Shown here in pieces: positions 7,314 through 15,723 of a DNA stretch of 64,000 nucleotides. The translations under genes were made by a program, and so were the position numbers. This DNA is from Rhodococcus oryzae. Lineage in GTDB: Bacteria; Actinomycetota; Actinomycetes; Mycobacteriales; Mycobacteriaceae. How positions within the stretch are numbered: the first letter of the stretch is position 1; every line of letters begins with the position of its first letter. The notes under the pieces were generated by a model. That model did not search any database and was not told the DNA's origin. It worked only from the letters and a program-made list of their open reading frames with translations. The DNA lies in contig NZ_SUMD01000012.1 in assembly GCF_005049235.1 (NCBI RefSeq), forward strand, positions 93,187-157,186. The letters are read 5' to 3'.

Positions 7314-7487
7314 ACCTGGCGATCTCCTCTCAGCCGATCCGGAGCACGGCTGAGGCACGTATCCACGGCCACCACTACAGCCAGCCCACCGAAAGACCAA
7401 TCGTCTGCAGGACGACACCATTCGGGAATCGCGGCTCGACGTCGCGTCCCGCAAAGACCCTGGACCTCTTGGGTTCCCGAGCGAGTC

Positions 7488-7808
7488 TCAACGCGACACG
7501 CAGGCAACCACGACCCCCACCCACAGCGCGCAACACAACACCGCCGCCGAAACCACAGCGACCGCGCGGGGGCTCACGCTGACATCGTCGCGCCTGCGCC
7601 GCGCCTTCACCAGGCTGACAACCACGACGACGAAGGCAGCGCAGGCCGAGACCACATACGGCAACGCCGTGAGACCCCACTCACGGCCGGCCGCCCCGTG
7701 CACGACGACCACCGCCGTGACGGCGGTGGCGGACAACGCGGTTCGGCGCCAGGCGAGCGCCGTTCGTTCCGCCTGCAGGCCAACGTCTCTCGGCGCCTGC
7801 GCACTCAC
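7488..7808 (-). CDS. DUF202 membrane protein
   Basis: A 106-residue membrane protein of the DUF202 family. The family hallmark DVGLQAERTALAWRRTALSA opens the sequence. Hydrophobic segments follow at AVTAVVVVHGAA, LPYVVSACAAFVVVVVSLV and AVVSAAVLCCALWVGVVVAC (three helices). GTG start overlaps the upstream DUF202 gene by 4 bp (GTGA), so the two are coupled and probably form a paired complex. Function is unknown for the family. Confidence 0.85.
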   Translation of the reverse strand: MSAQAPRDVGLQAERTALAWRRTALSATAVTAVVVVHGAAGREWGLTALPYVVSACAAFVVVVVSLVKARRRRDDVSVSPRAVAVVSAAVLCCALWVGVVVACVSR

Positions 7809-8158
7809 GAGAACACAACCGCCGCGCCCGCCAACGCCGCGACGGCGAATGTCCCCGCGGCCAGGACCCGGATGAGGCCGAAATCCGGCAGGGGCGCGTC
7901 GCGCCGCATCGCCTTCTGAACCTTCCGCCAGTGCGAGAACGCACCGCCCGCGAGGGCGATGGAGAGGCCGATACAGCTCAGGGCGAGGGCGACGCGCGCG
8001 CCCGGGTTGTGGAACGCGACGGCGAGCTGATCGACGGCCACGCCGCCCGCGAGCAGCCCCAGCGACGTGCGTATCCACGCCAGGAACGTCCGTTCGTTGG
8101 CAAGCGTGAATCGGTAGTCGGGTTCGCGTTCCTCGGCACCCGCTTCATCCGGCGACAC
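7805..8158 (-). CDS. DUF202/YidH-family membrane protein
   Basis: A 117-residue protein with the YidH-type motif DYRFTLANERTFLAWIRTSLGLLAGG, then further hydrophobic segments (ARVALALSCIGLSIALAGGAF and IRVLAAGTFAVAALAGAAVVF). The WRKVQKAMRRDAPLP loop between helices 2 and 3 is family-typical. It is the first gene of a two-gene operon with the second DUF202 protein and diverges from the DUF1214 gene across a 190-bp control region. Function unknown. Confidence 0.88.
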   Translation of the reverse strand: MSPDEAGAEEREPDYRFTLANERTFLAWIRTSLGLLAGGVAVDQLAVAFHNPGARVALALSCIGLSIALAGGAFSHWRKVQKAMRRDAPLPDFGLIRVLAAGTFAVAALAGAAVVFS

Positions 8159-8260
8159 CGAGACCTCCTTCTCTCCACTCCCCCGGCAAGGCCCTCTACC
8201 TGGACCTTCGCCAGGTAGCAGGAATCTCTCCCTGCCGGTCCACGGAGGCGGACAAGGGGG

Positions 8261-8295
8261 TTGACAATGACGTTTTCAACTTTGAGTATGTCATT
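8261..8295 (+). promoter_or_regulatory. Promoter with overlapping inverted repeat before the DUF1214 gene
   Basis: A TTGACA (8261-8266) lies 17 bp before a weak -10-like GAGTAT. Inverted arms AATGAC (8266-8271) and GTCATT (8290-8295) flank the spacer, a layout suited to a repressor. The TetR encoded at 11191, last gene of the module, is the obvious candidate. The region is AT-rich relative to its surroundings. Confidence 0.5.
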
Positions 8296-8348
8296 TGCAC
8301 TCGGAGCTTCCGAGTGAGAGGCATCACAGAAAACTTGGAGGAGGAAGC

Positions 8349-9551
8349 ATGACGGAACGCGTGGAATCGGTTCGCTCGGGCGCCCTGTTCGATCAGGTGG
8401 GCGAGGCGTGGCGTCAGTTCGGGCGCACCATCGTCTTCGATGACCCGGATACCGATACGCCCCTGCTGCGGGCGGAGGGTCTTCGTTTCGCCACCCGGTA
8501 CCTGGCGGCAGGCGCCCTCCTGAGCATGGAACTGGCCGATCCGGCCTATCCGGAGTTCGGCCGCTGGGCAGACACCACCTGCAGCTGGGGCATCGACAAC
8601 CCCGATGTGATCTACACCCTCGCCGCGGTCAGCGGCGACCGCACCTACCGGATCCACGGCGACCGGGGCACTGCCCACTACTTCGACATCCAGGTCCACT
8701 CGCCGCACTTCTGCGAGGCACCCGACTACCGGATCAACTCCAATATCGACAGCCGCACCCTGACGGCCGGAACTGACGAGGCGTTCGAGCTACTCCTCGG
8801 TCCCGAGCGTCCGGCCGGCTACACCGGAAACTGGTTGACCATCGACACCGAGGCGGGCTCACTGTGCGTTCGACAGGTGTTCAGTGACTGGGCGACGGAG
8901 CGCCCAGCCAACCTCGTGATCGAGAGCGTGGATGCCGTCTACCCGCCGCCCGCCCCGCTGTCGGAGGCCGACGTCGCGGCGCGCGCCGAGCGGCTTGTTC
9001 GCTGGCTGGACAAGGCCGGATCCTATTGGGACAACATGTGCAAGCTGTCCCTCACAACCCCCGCCAACACCCTGGAATTCACTCCGCTCAGCGACAGCGC
9101 GTGGGGTGGCTTCCAGAATCAGGCATACGGCATGGGCAATTTCCGGTGCGCGCCCGACGAAGCGGTGATTCTGGAGTTCACTCCTCCGCAGTGCCACTAC
9201 TGGAGCTTCGGTACCGGGAACTGGTACTGGGAGACCGTCAACTGGTTCTCTCGCCAGTCCTCTCTCAATCATGCCCAGGCCCGCCTCGATGCGGACGGCG
9301 TCTTCCGTGCGGTCATCTCCCACCAGGATCCGGGCGTGCCGAACTGGCTGGACACCGGCGGGCACACCCACGGCACCATCAACGGCCGCCTGCTGCTGAC
9401 CGACAGTGTTCCGAATCCGACCATGCGGCTCGTGCCCCTCGAGGACGTCCGGAAGTACCTGCCCTCGGAGACGCCGACCGTGACCCCTGCCGAGCGCACG
9501 GAGCAGATTCGGCTCCGCCGCCGGTCCGCACATCTCCGCAACAGCCACTAG
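8349..9551 (+). CDS. DUF1214-domain protein
   Basis: A 400-residue soluble protein. Its C-terminal half has the DUF1214 pattern (SAWGGFQNQAYGMGNFRCAPDEAVILEFTPPQCHYWSFG, then NWLDTGGHTHGTINGRLLL with conserved His and Arg). Actinobacterial homologues are widespread and uncharacterised. GGAGGAGG lies 6 nt before ATG 8349. It is first of three same-strand genes (DUF1214, MFS exporter, TetR) behind a TTGACA promoter overlapping an inverted repeat, so it is probably induced with the exporter. Its enzymatic role is unknown; the fold of DUF1214 proteins resembles a sugar-enzyme-like beta sandwich, but no activity can be inferred. Confidence 0.82.
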   Translation: MTERVESVRSGALFDQVGEAWRQFGRTIVFDDPDTDTPLLRAEGLRFATRYLAAGALLSMELADPAYPEFGRWADTTCSWGIDNPDVIYTLAAVSGDRTYRIHGDRGTAHYFDIQVHSPHFCEAPDYRINSNIDSRTLTAGTDEAFELLLGPERPAGYTGNWLTIDTEAGSLCVRQVFSDWATERPANLVIESVDAVYPPPAPLSEADVAARAERLVRWLDKAGSYWDNMCKLSLTTPANTLEFTPLSDSAWGGFQNQAYGMGNFRCAPDEAVILEFTPPQCHYWSFGTGNWYWETVNWFSRQSSLNHAQARLDADGVFRAVISHQDPGVPNWLDTGGHTHGTINGRLLLTDSVPNPTMRLVPLEDVRKYLPSETPTVTPAERTEQIRLRRRSAHLRNSH

Positions 9552-9653
9552 TACCGACCACCTCCGGGATCCCCCCACACCGAAGACCTGCGCGAACCTA
9601 CACGCCCCTGACAGATCGGGTTATCGGGTCCGCTTTACTGGATCGAGATCAAC

Positions 9654-11132
9654 ATGACTGAGACCACGACCAACAGACCTCCCCCACAACCCGGTGACGA
9701 TCCGCCGATCAGTCGGCGGCAGCGCTGGCGATACGCCGCGGCGCTCGCGCTCATCGTGCTGATATCTGAGCTCGCGCCGATGGAGATCACCTTGGTGTAT
9801 CCGGCGATTCCACACATGACGCAGGATTTCCGCACCCTGCACCTCGGCTGGGTCCTGACGATGGTGAGTTTGGTCGCCGTGGTCAGCTTGCCGCTGGTCG
9901 GCAAACTCGCCGACACCTACGGCAAGAAGCGGGTGATGCTGAGCCTTGCCGTGCTCTTCTCCGTCGGCTCCCTGATCTGCGCGACGGCGGATTCGTTCCC
10001 TATGCTGCTGGCCGGCCGCGCCCTCCAGGGCACTGCGGGCGGGATGGTCGCGGTGTCCTACGCGCTGGTCCGCGACACCTTCCCGCGGCGCTGGGTCCCG
10101 GTCGCACTCGGCACCGTGGCCGCCGGAATCGGCGTCAGCGCGCTCGCATCGCCGTTCGTCGCCGGCTGGTTCATCGACAACCACGGCTGGCAATCGCTGT
10201 TCTGGTTCATGCTCGGCTACGCCGTGCTGCTGATCCCGGTGGTGGCGGTGCTCGTGCCCGAGTCCTCGCTCCGACTCCATCAGCGACTGGACCTACTCGG
10301 CGTCGCACTGCTCGGATCGGGGGTCGGGCTGATCCTGGTCGGTGTCAGTCAGGGACCCAAATGGGGTTGGGTCAGCAGCGGGACGCTCGGGACACTGATC
10401 GGCGGGGCCGGGCTGCTCATCGCCTTCGTCGTCTGGGAGCTACGCGTCACCGCACCCGCCGTCGACCTCCGGCTGCTGGCCAGCGGTGCGCTGCGTTCCA
10501 CACTGGTGGCCTACCTGTTCATCGGGTTCATGATCGCCGGGTACGGGCTGCTCATGCCGCAGATGCTGCAGACCCCGGCCCAGGTCGGGATCACCTACGG
10601 CGTGGGGTTGACGGCGACAGCGCTCGCGTTGTGGACCTTTCCCACAGGCTTGCTCACCATGGTCTGTGGACCCCTCGGCGGCGCCGTCGCGCGCAGGAGA
10701 GGCGCCCGGCTCACTCTCATCGGTGCCGTCTGCGCCATGATCACCGGCCTCGTCGCCGCCGCGGCGCTGCCCGAACAGCGTTGGCAGATCATGGTGATCT
10801 CCGCGGTCTTCGGCATCGGAATGGGGCTGTACTACGCGTCCGGACCGAACCTGGTGATGGACGCCGTGCCTGCCGAGCAGAGTGCGGTGGGCGCGGCCAT
10901 GCTCGGGGTGGTCGCCCAGCTCGGCAATGCGATCGCGGTGACGGTCCTCAGCGTGGTCATGGCACAGAACATCGCGAGCCAGAACCCCAAAACGGGACGA
11001 ATCACCTACACGGACACGGCATTCCAGCATTCCTTCATCCTCGCAGCGGTGGTCGGCCTCGCTGGCCTCGCTGTCGCTATGAAGATGCGACACGGCCGGG
11101 CCCCCGCCACAGGAGGTGCCGTAACGCACTGA
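9654..11132 (+). CDS. MFS drug exporter, 14-helix DHA2 type
   Basis: A 492-residue major facilitator with about 14 transmembrane helices. Motif A appears as GKLADTYGKKRVM, and motif C-like glycine-rich helix as LGTVAAGIGVSALASPFVAGWFID. Length, the two extra central helices (LLGVALLGSGVGLILVGV and LGTLIGGAGLLIAFVVWELR) and the N-terminal ELAPMEITLVYPAIP mark DHA2/EmrB-type proton antiporters. It lies between the DUF1214 gene and a TetR gene; together they look like a regulated efflux-plus-enzyme cassette. The substrate is not predictable. Confidence 0.88.
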   Translation: MTETTTNRPPPQPGDDPPISRRQRWRYAAALALIVLISELAPMEITLVYPAIPHMTQDFRTLHLGWVLTMVSLVAVVSLPLVGKLADTYGKKRVMLSLAVLFSVGSLICATADSFPMLLAGRALQGTAGGMVAVSYALVRDTFPRRWVPVALGTVAAGIGVSALASPFVAGWFIDNHGWQSLFWFMLGYAVLLIPVVAVLVPESSLRLHQRLDLLGVALLGSGVGLILVGVSQGPKWGWVSSGTLGTLIGGAGLLIAFVVWELRVTAPAVDLRLLASGALRSTLVAYLFIGFMIAGYGLLMPQMLQTPAQVGITYGVGLTATALALWTFPTGLLTMVCGPLGGAVARRRGARLTLIGAVCAMITGLVAAAALPEQRWQIMVISAVFGIGMGLYYASGPNLVMDAVPAEQSAVGAAMLGVVAQLGNAIAVTVLSVVMAQNIASQNPKTGRITYTDTAFQHSFILAAVVGLAGLAVAMKMRHGRAPATGGAVTH

Positions 11133-11190
11133 GCAGCGTCGAGCGAACGAGCCAACCGGCAATTCGACACCGCTCCTGGGACCGAACGCT

Positions 11191-11907
11191 ATGGCTATCC
11201 TCGACTTCGAGAACGGCAATCTCGCCACAACCATGAGGACACACAAGGTGACTTCCGCAGACCAAGAGGCTGTGAACCCCATCGCTACCGCCGCCGTCGA
11301 TCGGCTGTTCGACCGGCAGCGCGACGGATACCTCACGGAAGCGCAACGCCTCATCCGCGCTTGCAGCAGCCTCATCGCCGAAACCGGTCAGGTGGATCCC
11401 CCTGTCGCCGCGATCCTCGAGCGGGCGGGCCTGGCAACCCGCGCGTTCTACCGGCTCTTCAACTCGAAGGAAGAGCTGATCATCGCCGTCCTGCAAGACG
11501 GCACCACCACGAAAACCAGCTACGTCATCGAACGTATGTCGTCGGCGAGCACACCGCTCGAACGTGTCGATGCATGGGTTCGAGCCGTCGTCCTCCCCTA
11601 TACCCAGGATGTATTGCAGGGGTATCGAGCAATCCTGCTCCACACCTACCGGTGGGAGACGATGTTTCCCACCGAACTCGCAGCGATGCGCGAGCAGCTC
11701 CTGCAGCCGCTGGTTCACGCAATAGCCGACCTCCGCGGTGACGACGACCCGAAGAACGCTCAGACCGCGGCCGAGATCATTTTCGATGCATTCTTCGGCG
11801 TCGCCTGCCGCGCAGAAGCACAAAGGCGGCTGGTCGATCCCGACGAGGTCACCGCCCTCACCCGGATGGCCACGCTCATCGCCACGTCATTCAGCGCCAC
11901 GGAGTGA
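11191..11907 (+). CDS. TetR-family transcriptional regulator
   Basis: A 238-residue regulator with a DNA-binding domain around QRLIRACSSLIAETGQVDPPVAAILERAGLATRAFYRLFNSKEELI (helix-turn-helix with the usual YRLF..KEEL end). The ligand-binding domain follows. It is third in the DUF1214-MFS-TetR cassette, 58 bp after the MFS gene. The 40-50 residues before the HTH are unusually long, so later in-frame starts (ATG 11233 or GTG 11248) are plausible. It probably controls the cassette promoter at about 8261-8295. Confidence 0.85.
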   Translation: MAILDFENGNLATTMRTHKVTSADQEAVNPIATAAVDRLFDRQRDGYLTEAQRLIRACSSLIAETGQVDPPVAAILERAGLATRAFYRLFNSKEELIIAVLQDGTTTKTSYVIERMSSASTPLERVDAWVRAVVLPYTQDVLQGYRAILLHTYRWETMFPTELAAMREQLLQPLVHAIADLRGDDDPKNAQTAAEIIFDAFFGVACRAEAQRRLVDPDEVTALTRMATLIATSFSATE

Positions 11908-12069
11908 ACGACTAGTCACCTCGGGGTAACCCTCGTCAGTTCGACCTGACGACGGAGCAATCGCAACGCACAACTCTTCCATGCTTGGCCGCATCTGCGG
12001 CCAAGTCTCTTCGGCGATCGCTTTTGCATTGTCGAAGCCCAGAACTCCACCCACAGTGAGAAGGAACCC

Positions 12070-12759
12070 ATGAATTCGAACTATTCCCGTGGGCGCCGTG
12101 GCGCCCACCGCGCCCGCGCAACGTGTCTCCGTGCAGGCGCAAGCGCCGCCGCAACACTGGCGATCGGCCTGATGTCGACCGGTGCGGCGCAGGCCGACAC
12201 GTTCGTGCCGCTGCCCGACGGGCAGAAGGCCGGACCGGGAGCGGTCGTCTCCCGCACCGGCGAGAGCGCCCTGATCTCCCCGTCGCTCGCCGCCAACGGC
12301 GCAGGCCGCACCGCCTGGGTCTCCGGCACCGTCACCGCCGACGTCACCGGCATCACCAAGGAGGGCGAGGCAGGACCGTTCAACGCCGCCGCGAACACCC
12401 CCGGCACCAACAACTCCTCCACACACGGCATCTCGCGGATCAGCACCGGCTACATCGTCGGCTGCCAGGTCGACATCACCGGCCTCGGCGGCTCGATCGG
12501 CGCCTCGATGGACCTCTCGGGACCGTCGGTGTCGGGTTCGCTGACCGTCCCGGTCTCCGCCGGCCAGGTCAAGTTCGTCAGCGTCGCAGGCAAGGACATC
12601 AAGAAGAACGGCAAATACTCCGTCCAGTACCAGGACACCCAGCTCGAGATCCAGAACTGCGGCGGCTTCGCCCAGGCCCGCTCCTACACAGTGGTCGAGA
12701 TCGTCGGCAACGACTACTCCAAGACCACCCTGTACGGCCAGCCCTTCAGCATCGGCTAG
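12070..12759 (+). CDS. MspA-family porin, A type, copy 1
   Basis: A secreted 229-residue porin of the mycolate outer membrane. The signal peptide has an unusually long Arg-rich n-region, then TLAIGLMSTGAAQA with cleavage before DTFVPLPDG. The mature 187 residues show MspA landmarks: AWVSGTVTADVTG, GYIVGCQVDITG with its Cys, CGGFAQARSYTVVEI and the C-terminal LYGQPFSIG. The first of a tandem A/B pair. Nocardia farcinica NfpA and NfpB, also adjacent genes, form a hetero-oligomeric channel, and that is the likely state here. It provides diffusion of small hydrophilic solutes. Confidence 0.92.
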   Translation: MNSNYSRGRRGAHRARATCLRAGASAAATLAIGLMSTGAAQADTFVPLPDGQKAGPGAVVSRTGESALISPSLAANGAGRTAWVSGTVTADVTGITKEGEAGPFNAAANTPGTNNSSTHGISRISTGYIVGCQVDITGLGGSIGASMDLSGPSVSGSLTVPVSAGQVKFVSVAGKDIKKNGKYSVQYQDTQLEIQNCGGFAQARSYTVVEIVGNDYSKTTLYGQPFSIG

Positions 12760-12806
12760 CACAGTCCACACCCGAACTTGAAACCTGAACCCTCAAAGGG
12801 GAATTC

Positions 12807-13484
12807 ATGAACACCAGCAAGAACGGCCTGCGTCGCGGACTCAAGATCGCGAGCGCAGGCAGCGCCGCCGCCATCGCCCTCGGCTTCTTCTCCGCGGGCG
12901 CGGCAAACGCCGACACCCTCGTCCCGCTACCCGACGGCACGATCACCGAGACCCTCGTCGACGGCACCGTCGTCACCATCACCCGCACCGGCGAGTCCGC
13001 CAACATCTCCCCGTCCATGGGTGCGACCCCGCTGCACCGCAACGTCTGGGTCTCCGGCAGCGCCAAGGTCGAGGTCTCCGGCGGCGGCGCCGGCACCATC
13101 CAGCCCGGCTACATAGTCGCCTGCCAACTCACCCTCGGCGGCAAGACCGGCACCGACGGCAGCATGAAGCGCGACTGGGAGGGCGAGGCGATCAAGACCG
13201 CGCCCGACTCGGCAAAGGCCGCCGGCAACCTGTCCATCGGACCCGGCCAGGCCGTGGACTACAAGATCCTCGACCTCGAACTCGCCGACGCCTTCGGCGC
13301 CGAACAGCACCGCGCCGCAAACCCCTACAAGGGCAAGGGCAGCGTCACCTGGGCCGACTCCACCCTCGGCGTCAGCGGCTGCGCCGGCTACGCCCAGGCC
13401 CGCTCCTACGTCAAGGTCACCGTCAACACCGCAAACGTGACCAGCAACGTCACCCTCTGGGGACAGCCGTTCAGCATCGGCTGA
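12807..13484 (+). CDS. MspA-family porin, B type, copy 1
   Basis: A 225-residue porin, 47 bp after its A-type partner and clearly in the same operon (AAAGGGG lies 6 nt before ATG). Signal peptide: [27 protein letters not shown], cleavage before DTLVPLPDG. MspA landmarks are NVWVSGSAKVEVSG, GYIVACQLTLGG, SGCAGYAQARSYVKV and the end LWGQPFSIG. It differs from the A type throughout the mature region, consistent with distinct subunits of one heteromeric pore. The operon ends at the hairpin 13612-13657. Confidence 0.92.
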   Translation: MNTSKNGLRRGLKIASAGSAAAIALGFFSAGAANADTLVPLPDGTITETLVDGTVVTITRTGESANISPSMGATPLHRNVWVSGSAKVEVSGGGAGTIQPGYIVACQLTLGGKTGTDGSMKRDWEGEAIKTAPDSAKAAGNLSIGPGQAVDYKILDLELADAFGAEQHRAANPYKGKGSVTWADSTLGVSGCAGYAQARSYVKVTVNTANVTSNVTLWGQPFSIG

Positions 13485-13611
13485 CCCCACCGAAGAACGC
13501 ACCCGGACCCCTCGGCCGCGCCCCTCACACGACCGAACCCGGGTGGCGCCGAGCTCGACGGCGCCGCGGCTCCTGGCCTGCCCCTGGCCCATGAACCACG
13601 ACCCGGCCACA

Positions 13612-13657
13612 ACGCGACTGTGCGCGAGGTTCCTCGAAACCTCGCGCACAGTCGCGT
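13612..13657. terminator. Bidirectional hairpin between convergent transcripts
   Basis: Arms at 13612-13631 and 13638-13657 form a perfect 20-bp stem with a 6-nt loop (CCTCGA). It lies between the copy-1 porin operon (+) and a convergent membrane-protein gene (-), so it can serve both. No other feature was seen in 13485-13704. Confidence 0.85.
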
Positions 13658-13704
13658 GTCACAGATCTACCTCAGAACCAGCGAATCACCGTCGACCGAA
13701 GCGT

Positions 13705-14214
13705 TCACCGCGGCGCAGAGACGTCGGCCTGCATGATATTCGCGCGACTGAGGACTACCGGGACCCACAGCGCGGTGAGGGCGGCCATCCCCGCCCACGT
13801 GAGGATCAGCCCGTATTCGATTCCGGTTGGGCGGATTCCGGGCGGCAGGCTCTGTTGCGACCAGTAGCCGAGCAGTCCGATCACCGTCCCCACACCCGTT
13901 CCCATCACCGCTATCTGCGCGATGGCCCATCGTCGTGACCAGGTGCCCAGCATCGAGACGGCGACCCCGAAGATCACGACGAACACGATGAACAGCCGCA
14001 GTGGCGCGGGCGTCGCGACATGTTCCGGGTTGGGCCCTCCCGCGAGTACGGCCCACGCCGGCAGCGACCCCGCGTGGGGAAGCGCGAGGCCAACCGTCAG
14101 AACGAGGACCACCGCGGTGATCGCCGGGCGGCGCCACCCGGCCACGAACTCTCGGGTGACTCGATTCTCGATCTCGCGGAAGTCGGCACGGTAGTGGGAC
14201 AGATCGTCGGTCAC
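13705..14214 (-). CDS. Four-helix membrane protein between the porin copies
   Basis: A 169-residue product. A charged cytoplasmic N-terminus (HYRADFREIENRVTREFVAGWRRP) precedes four hydrophobic segments near AITAVVLVLTVGLALPHAG, LRLFIVFVVIFGVAVSMLGTW, IAQIAVMGTGVGTVIGLLGYW and YGLILTWAGMAALTALWVPVVLS. GTG 14214 is chosen because AAGGAGG lies 6 nt upstream. It is 70 bp after the copy-2 B-type porin stop on the same strand, so it may be cotranscribed with it. No named family recognised. Being trapped between the inverted porin copies, it may have been part of the duplication event. Confidence 0.75.
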   Translation of the reverse strand: MTDDLSHYRADFREIENRVTREFVAGWRRPAITAVVLVLTVGLALPHAGSLPAWAVLAGGPNPEHVATPAPLRLFIVFVVIFGVAVSMLGTWSRRWAIAQIAVMGTGVGTVIGLLGYWSQQSLPPGIRPTGIEYGLILTWAGMAALTALWVPVVLSRANIMQADVSAPR

Positions 14215-14284
14215 GACGTCCTCCTTGGATCGATACCGGTGAGGCGACCCACCAGGGACTGGCGGGCCGCCTCGACTCATCGGG

Positions 14285-14962
14285 TCAGCCGATGCTGAAC
14301 GGCTGGCCCCACAGCGTGACGGTGCTGCTGACGTTCTTGGTGCTGGCGGTGACCTTCACGTACGAGCGCGCCTGCGCGTACCCGGCGCAGCCCTCCACAC
14401 CGATGGTGGAGTCTGCCCAGGTGACGCTGCCGCTCTTGCCCTTGAAGCTGTTGGCGCCCGAGTGCGACTCGCCACCGAAATCGTCGGCCTTCTCGAGGTC
14501 GAGGAGCTTGACGTTCTTGGCCTGGCCGGGAGCGATGGACAGGTTGCCCGCGCTCTTGGCGGTCTGCTTGACGCTCTCGCCCTCCCAGTTGGAGGACATG
14601 CCGGTGTCGGCGCCGCCCTTGCCGCCGAGGGTCAGCTGGCAGGCCACCACGTAGCCGGGCTCGATCTTGCCGCCGTCGGCGTTGGCGCCGGACAGCTCGA
14701 CCTTCGCCGAGCCCGACACCCACACATTGCGGTGCAGCGGGGTCGCACCCATCGACGGCGAGATGTTCGCGGACTCACCGGTCATGGTGACGGTGACGAC
14801 AGTGCCGTCGACGAGAGTCTTGGAGATGGTCCCGCCGGGCAGCGGCACGAAGGTGTCGGCGTTGGCCGCACCCGCGGACAGGAAGCCGACCGCAACGGCC
14901 GTGGCCGCGCCGACGGCGGAGATCTGCAGCCCGCGACGCAGGCTGTTCTTGCTGGAGTTCAT
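14285..14962 (-). CDS. MspA-family porin, B type, copy 2
   Basis: A 225-residue porin with signal peptide RRGLQISAVGAATAVAVGFLSAGAANA and a mature start DTFVPLPGG. Core segments (GESANISPSMGATPLHRNVWVSGSAKVE, GCAGYAQARSYVKV, LWGQPFSIG) are shared with the copy-1 B protein, but many loop positions differ (for example the region around TGMSSNWEGESVKQTAKSAGN). The faster divergence of B than A suggests changed channel properties or a different partner contact. It follows the A-type copy 2 by 47 bp. Confidence 0.92.
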   Translation of the reverse strand: MNSSKNSLRRGLQISAVGAATAVAVGFLSAGAANADTFVPLPGGTISKTLVDGTVVTVTMTGESANISPSMGATPLHRNVWVSGSAKVELSGANADGGKIEPGYVVACQLTLGGKGGADTGMSSNWEGESVKQTAKSAGNLSIAPGQAKNVKLLDLEKADDFGGESHSGANSFKGKSGSVTWADSTIGVEGCAGYAQARSYVKVTASTKNVSSTVTLWGQPFSIG

Positions 14963-15009
14963 GAGTTTTCCTCTGAGGGTTCAGGTATCGAGTTCGGGCG
15001 TGGACTGGG

Positions 15010-15657
15010 TCAGCCGATGCTGAAGGGCTGGCCGTACAGGGTGGTCTTGGAGTAGTTGTCGCCGACGATCTCGACCACCGTGTAGGCGCGGGCCTGGGCG
15101 AAGCCCCCGCAGTTCTGGATCTCGAGCTGGGTGTCCTGGTACTGGACCGAGTACTTGCCGTTCTTCTTGATGTCCTTGCCCGCGACACCGACGAACTTGA
15201 CCTGGCCGGCGGAGACCGGGACGGTCAGCGAACCGGAGACCGACGGTCCCGAGAGGTCGATGCCTGCGCCGATGGAGCCGCCGAGGCCGGTGATGTCGAC
15301 CTGGCAGCCGACGATGTAGCCGGTGCTGATCCGCGAGACCCCGTGCGTGGACGAGTTGTTGGTGCCCTTGTCGTTGGTGGCACCGTTGAACGGCCCCACC
15401 TCGCCTTCCTTGGTGATGCCGGTGACGTCCGCGGTGACGGTGCCCGAGACCCAGGCGGTGCGGCCTGCGCCGTTGGCGGCCAGCGACGGGGAGATCAGGA
15501 CGCTCTCGCCGGTGCGGGAGACGACCGCACCCGGCCCGGCCTTCTGCCCGTCCGGCAGCGGCACGAAGGTGTCGGCGTGCGCTGCGCCGGTGGACATCAG
15601 CCCGATCGCCACGGCGGCGGCGGCAGCGCCGACGCCGGCACTACGGAACTTGCTCAT
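15010..15657 (-). CDS. MspA-family porin, A type, copy 2
   Basis: A 215-residue porin whose mature part is nearly the same as copy-1 A (13 differences of 187 by my alignment). The signal peptide is shorter (MSKFRSAGVGAAAAAVAIG then LMSTGAAHA) and unrelated at its N-terminus to copy 1, so the duplication did not extend to the same 5' end or was later remodelled. First gene of the copy-2 operon; ATG has AAGGAGA 5 nt upstream. A Zur-like box lies 52 bp before the start (15709-15723), suggesting induction in zinc limitation, unlike copy 1. Confidence 0.92.
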   Translation of the reverse strand: MSKFRSAGVGAAAAAVAIGLMSTGAAHADTFVPLPDGQKAGPGAVVSRTGESVLISPSLAANGAGRTAWVSGTVTADVTGITKEGEVGPFNGATNDKGTNNSSTHGVSRISTGYIVGCQVDITGLGGSIGAGIDLSGPSVSGSLTVPVSAGQVKFVGVAGKDIKKNGKYSVQYQDTQLEIQNCGGFAQARAYTVVEIVGDNYSKTTLYGQPFSIG

Positions 15658-15708
15658 AAGATCTCCTTCATAGGCCGCGGCTCATGGGCGCGCGGCACCA
15701 AACTTAAA

Positions 15709-15723
15709 TGAAAATGGTTTCCA
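15709..15723. promoter_or_regulatory. Zur/FurB-like box upstream of porin copy 2
   Basis: TGAAAATGGTTTCCA matches the actinobacterial Zur consensus TGAAAATGATTTTCA at 13 of 15 positions, with 7-1-7 geometry. It is 52 bp before the copy-2 A-type porin. Copy 1 has no such box upstream. The rest of 15658-15918 shows no gene I can support. Confidence 0.6.

Larger units (their letters stand above)
12070..15657. repeat. Inverted duplication of an MspA porin gene pair
   Basis: Copy 1 is 12070-13484 (+); copy 2 is 14285-15657 (-). Each is an A-type gene followed by a B-type gene, and both pairs have exactly 47 bp between genes (12760-12806 and 14963-15009). These spacers are themselves clearly homologous, including a shared CTGAACCCTCA core. 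The A mature proteins differ at 13 of 187 positions by my alignment; the B proteins diverge much more. A membrane-protein gene and a strong hairpin sit between the copies. Confidence 0.9.

Noticed and set aside
13612..13657. CRISPR or insertion-sequence end
   Set aside because: Single hairpin between convergent genes without repeats, target duplication or transposase.
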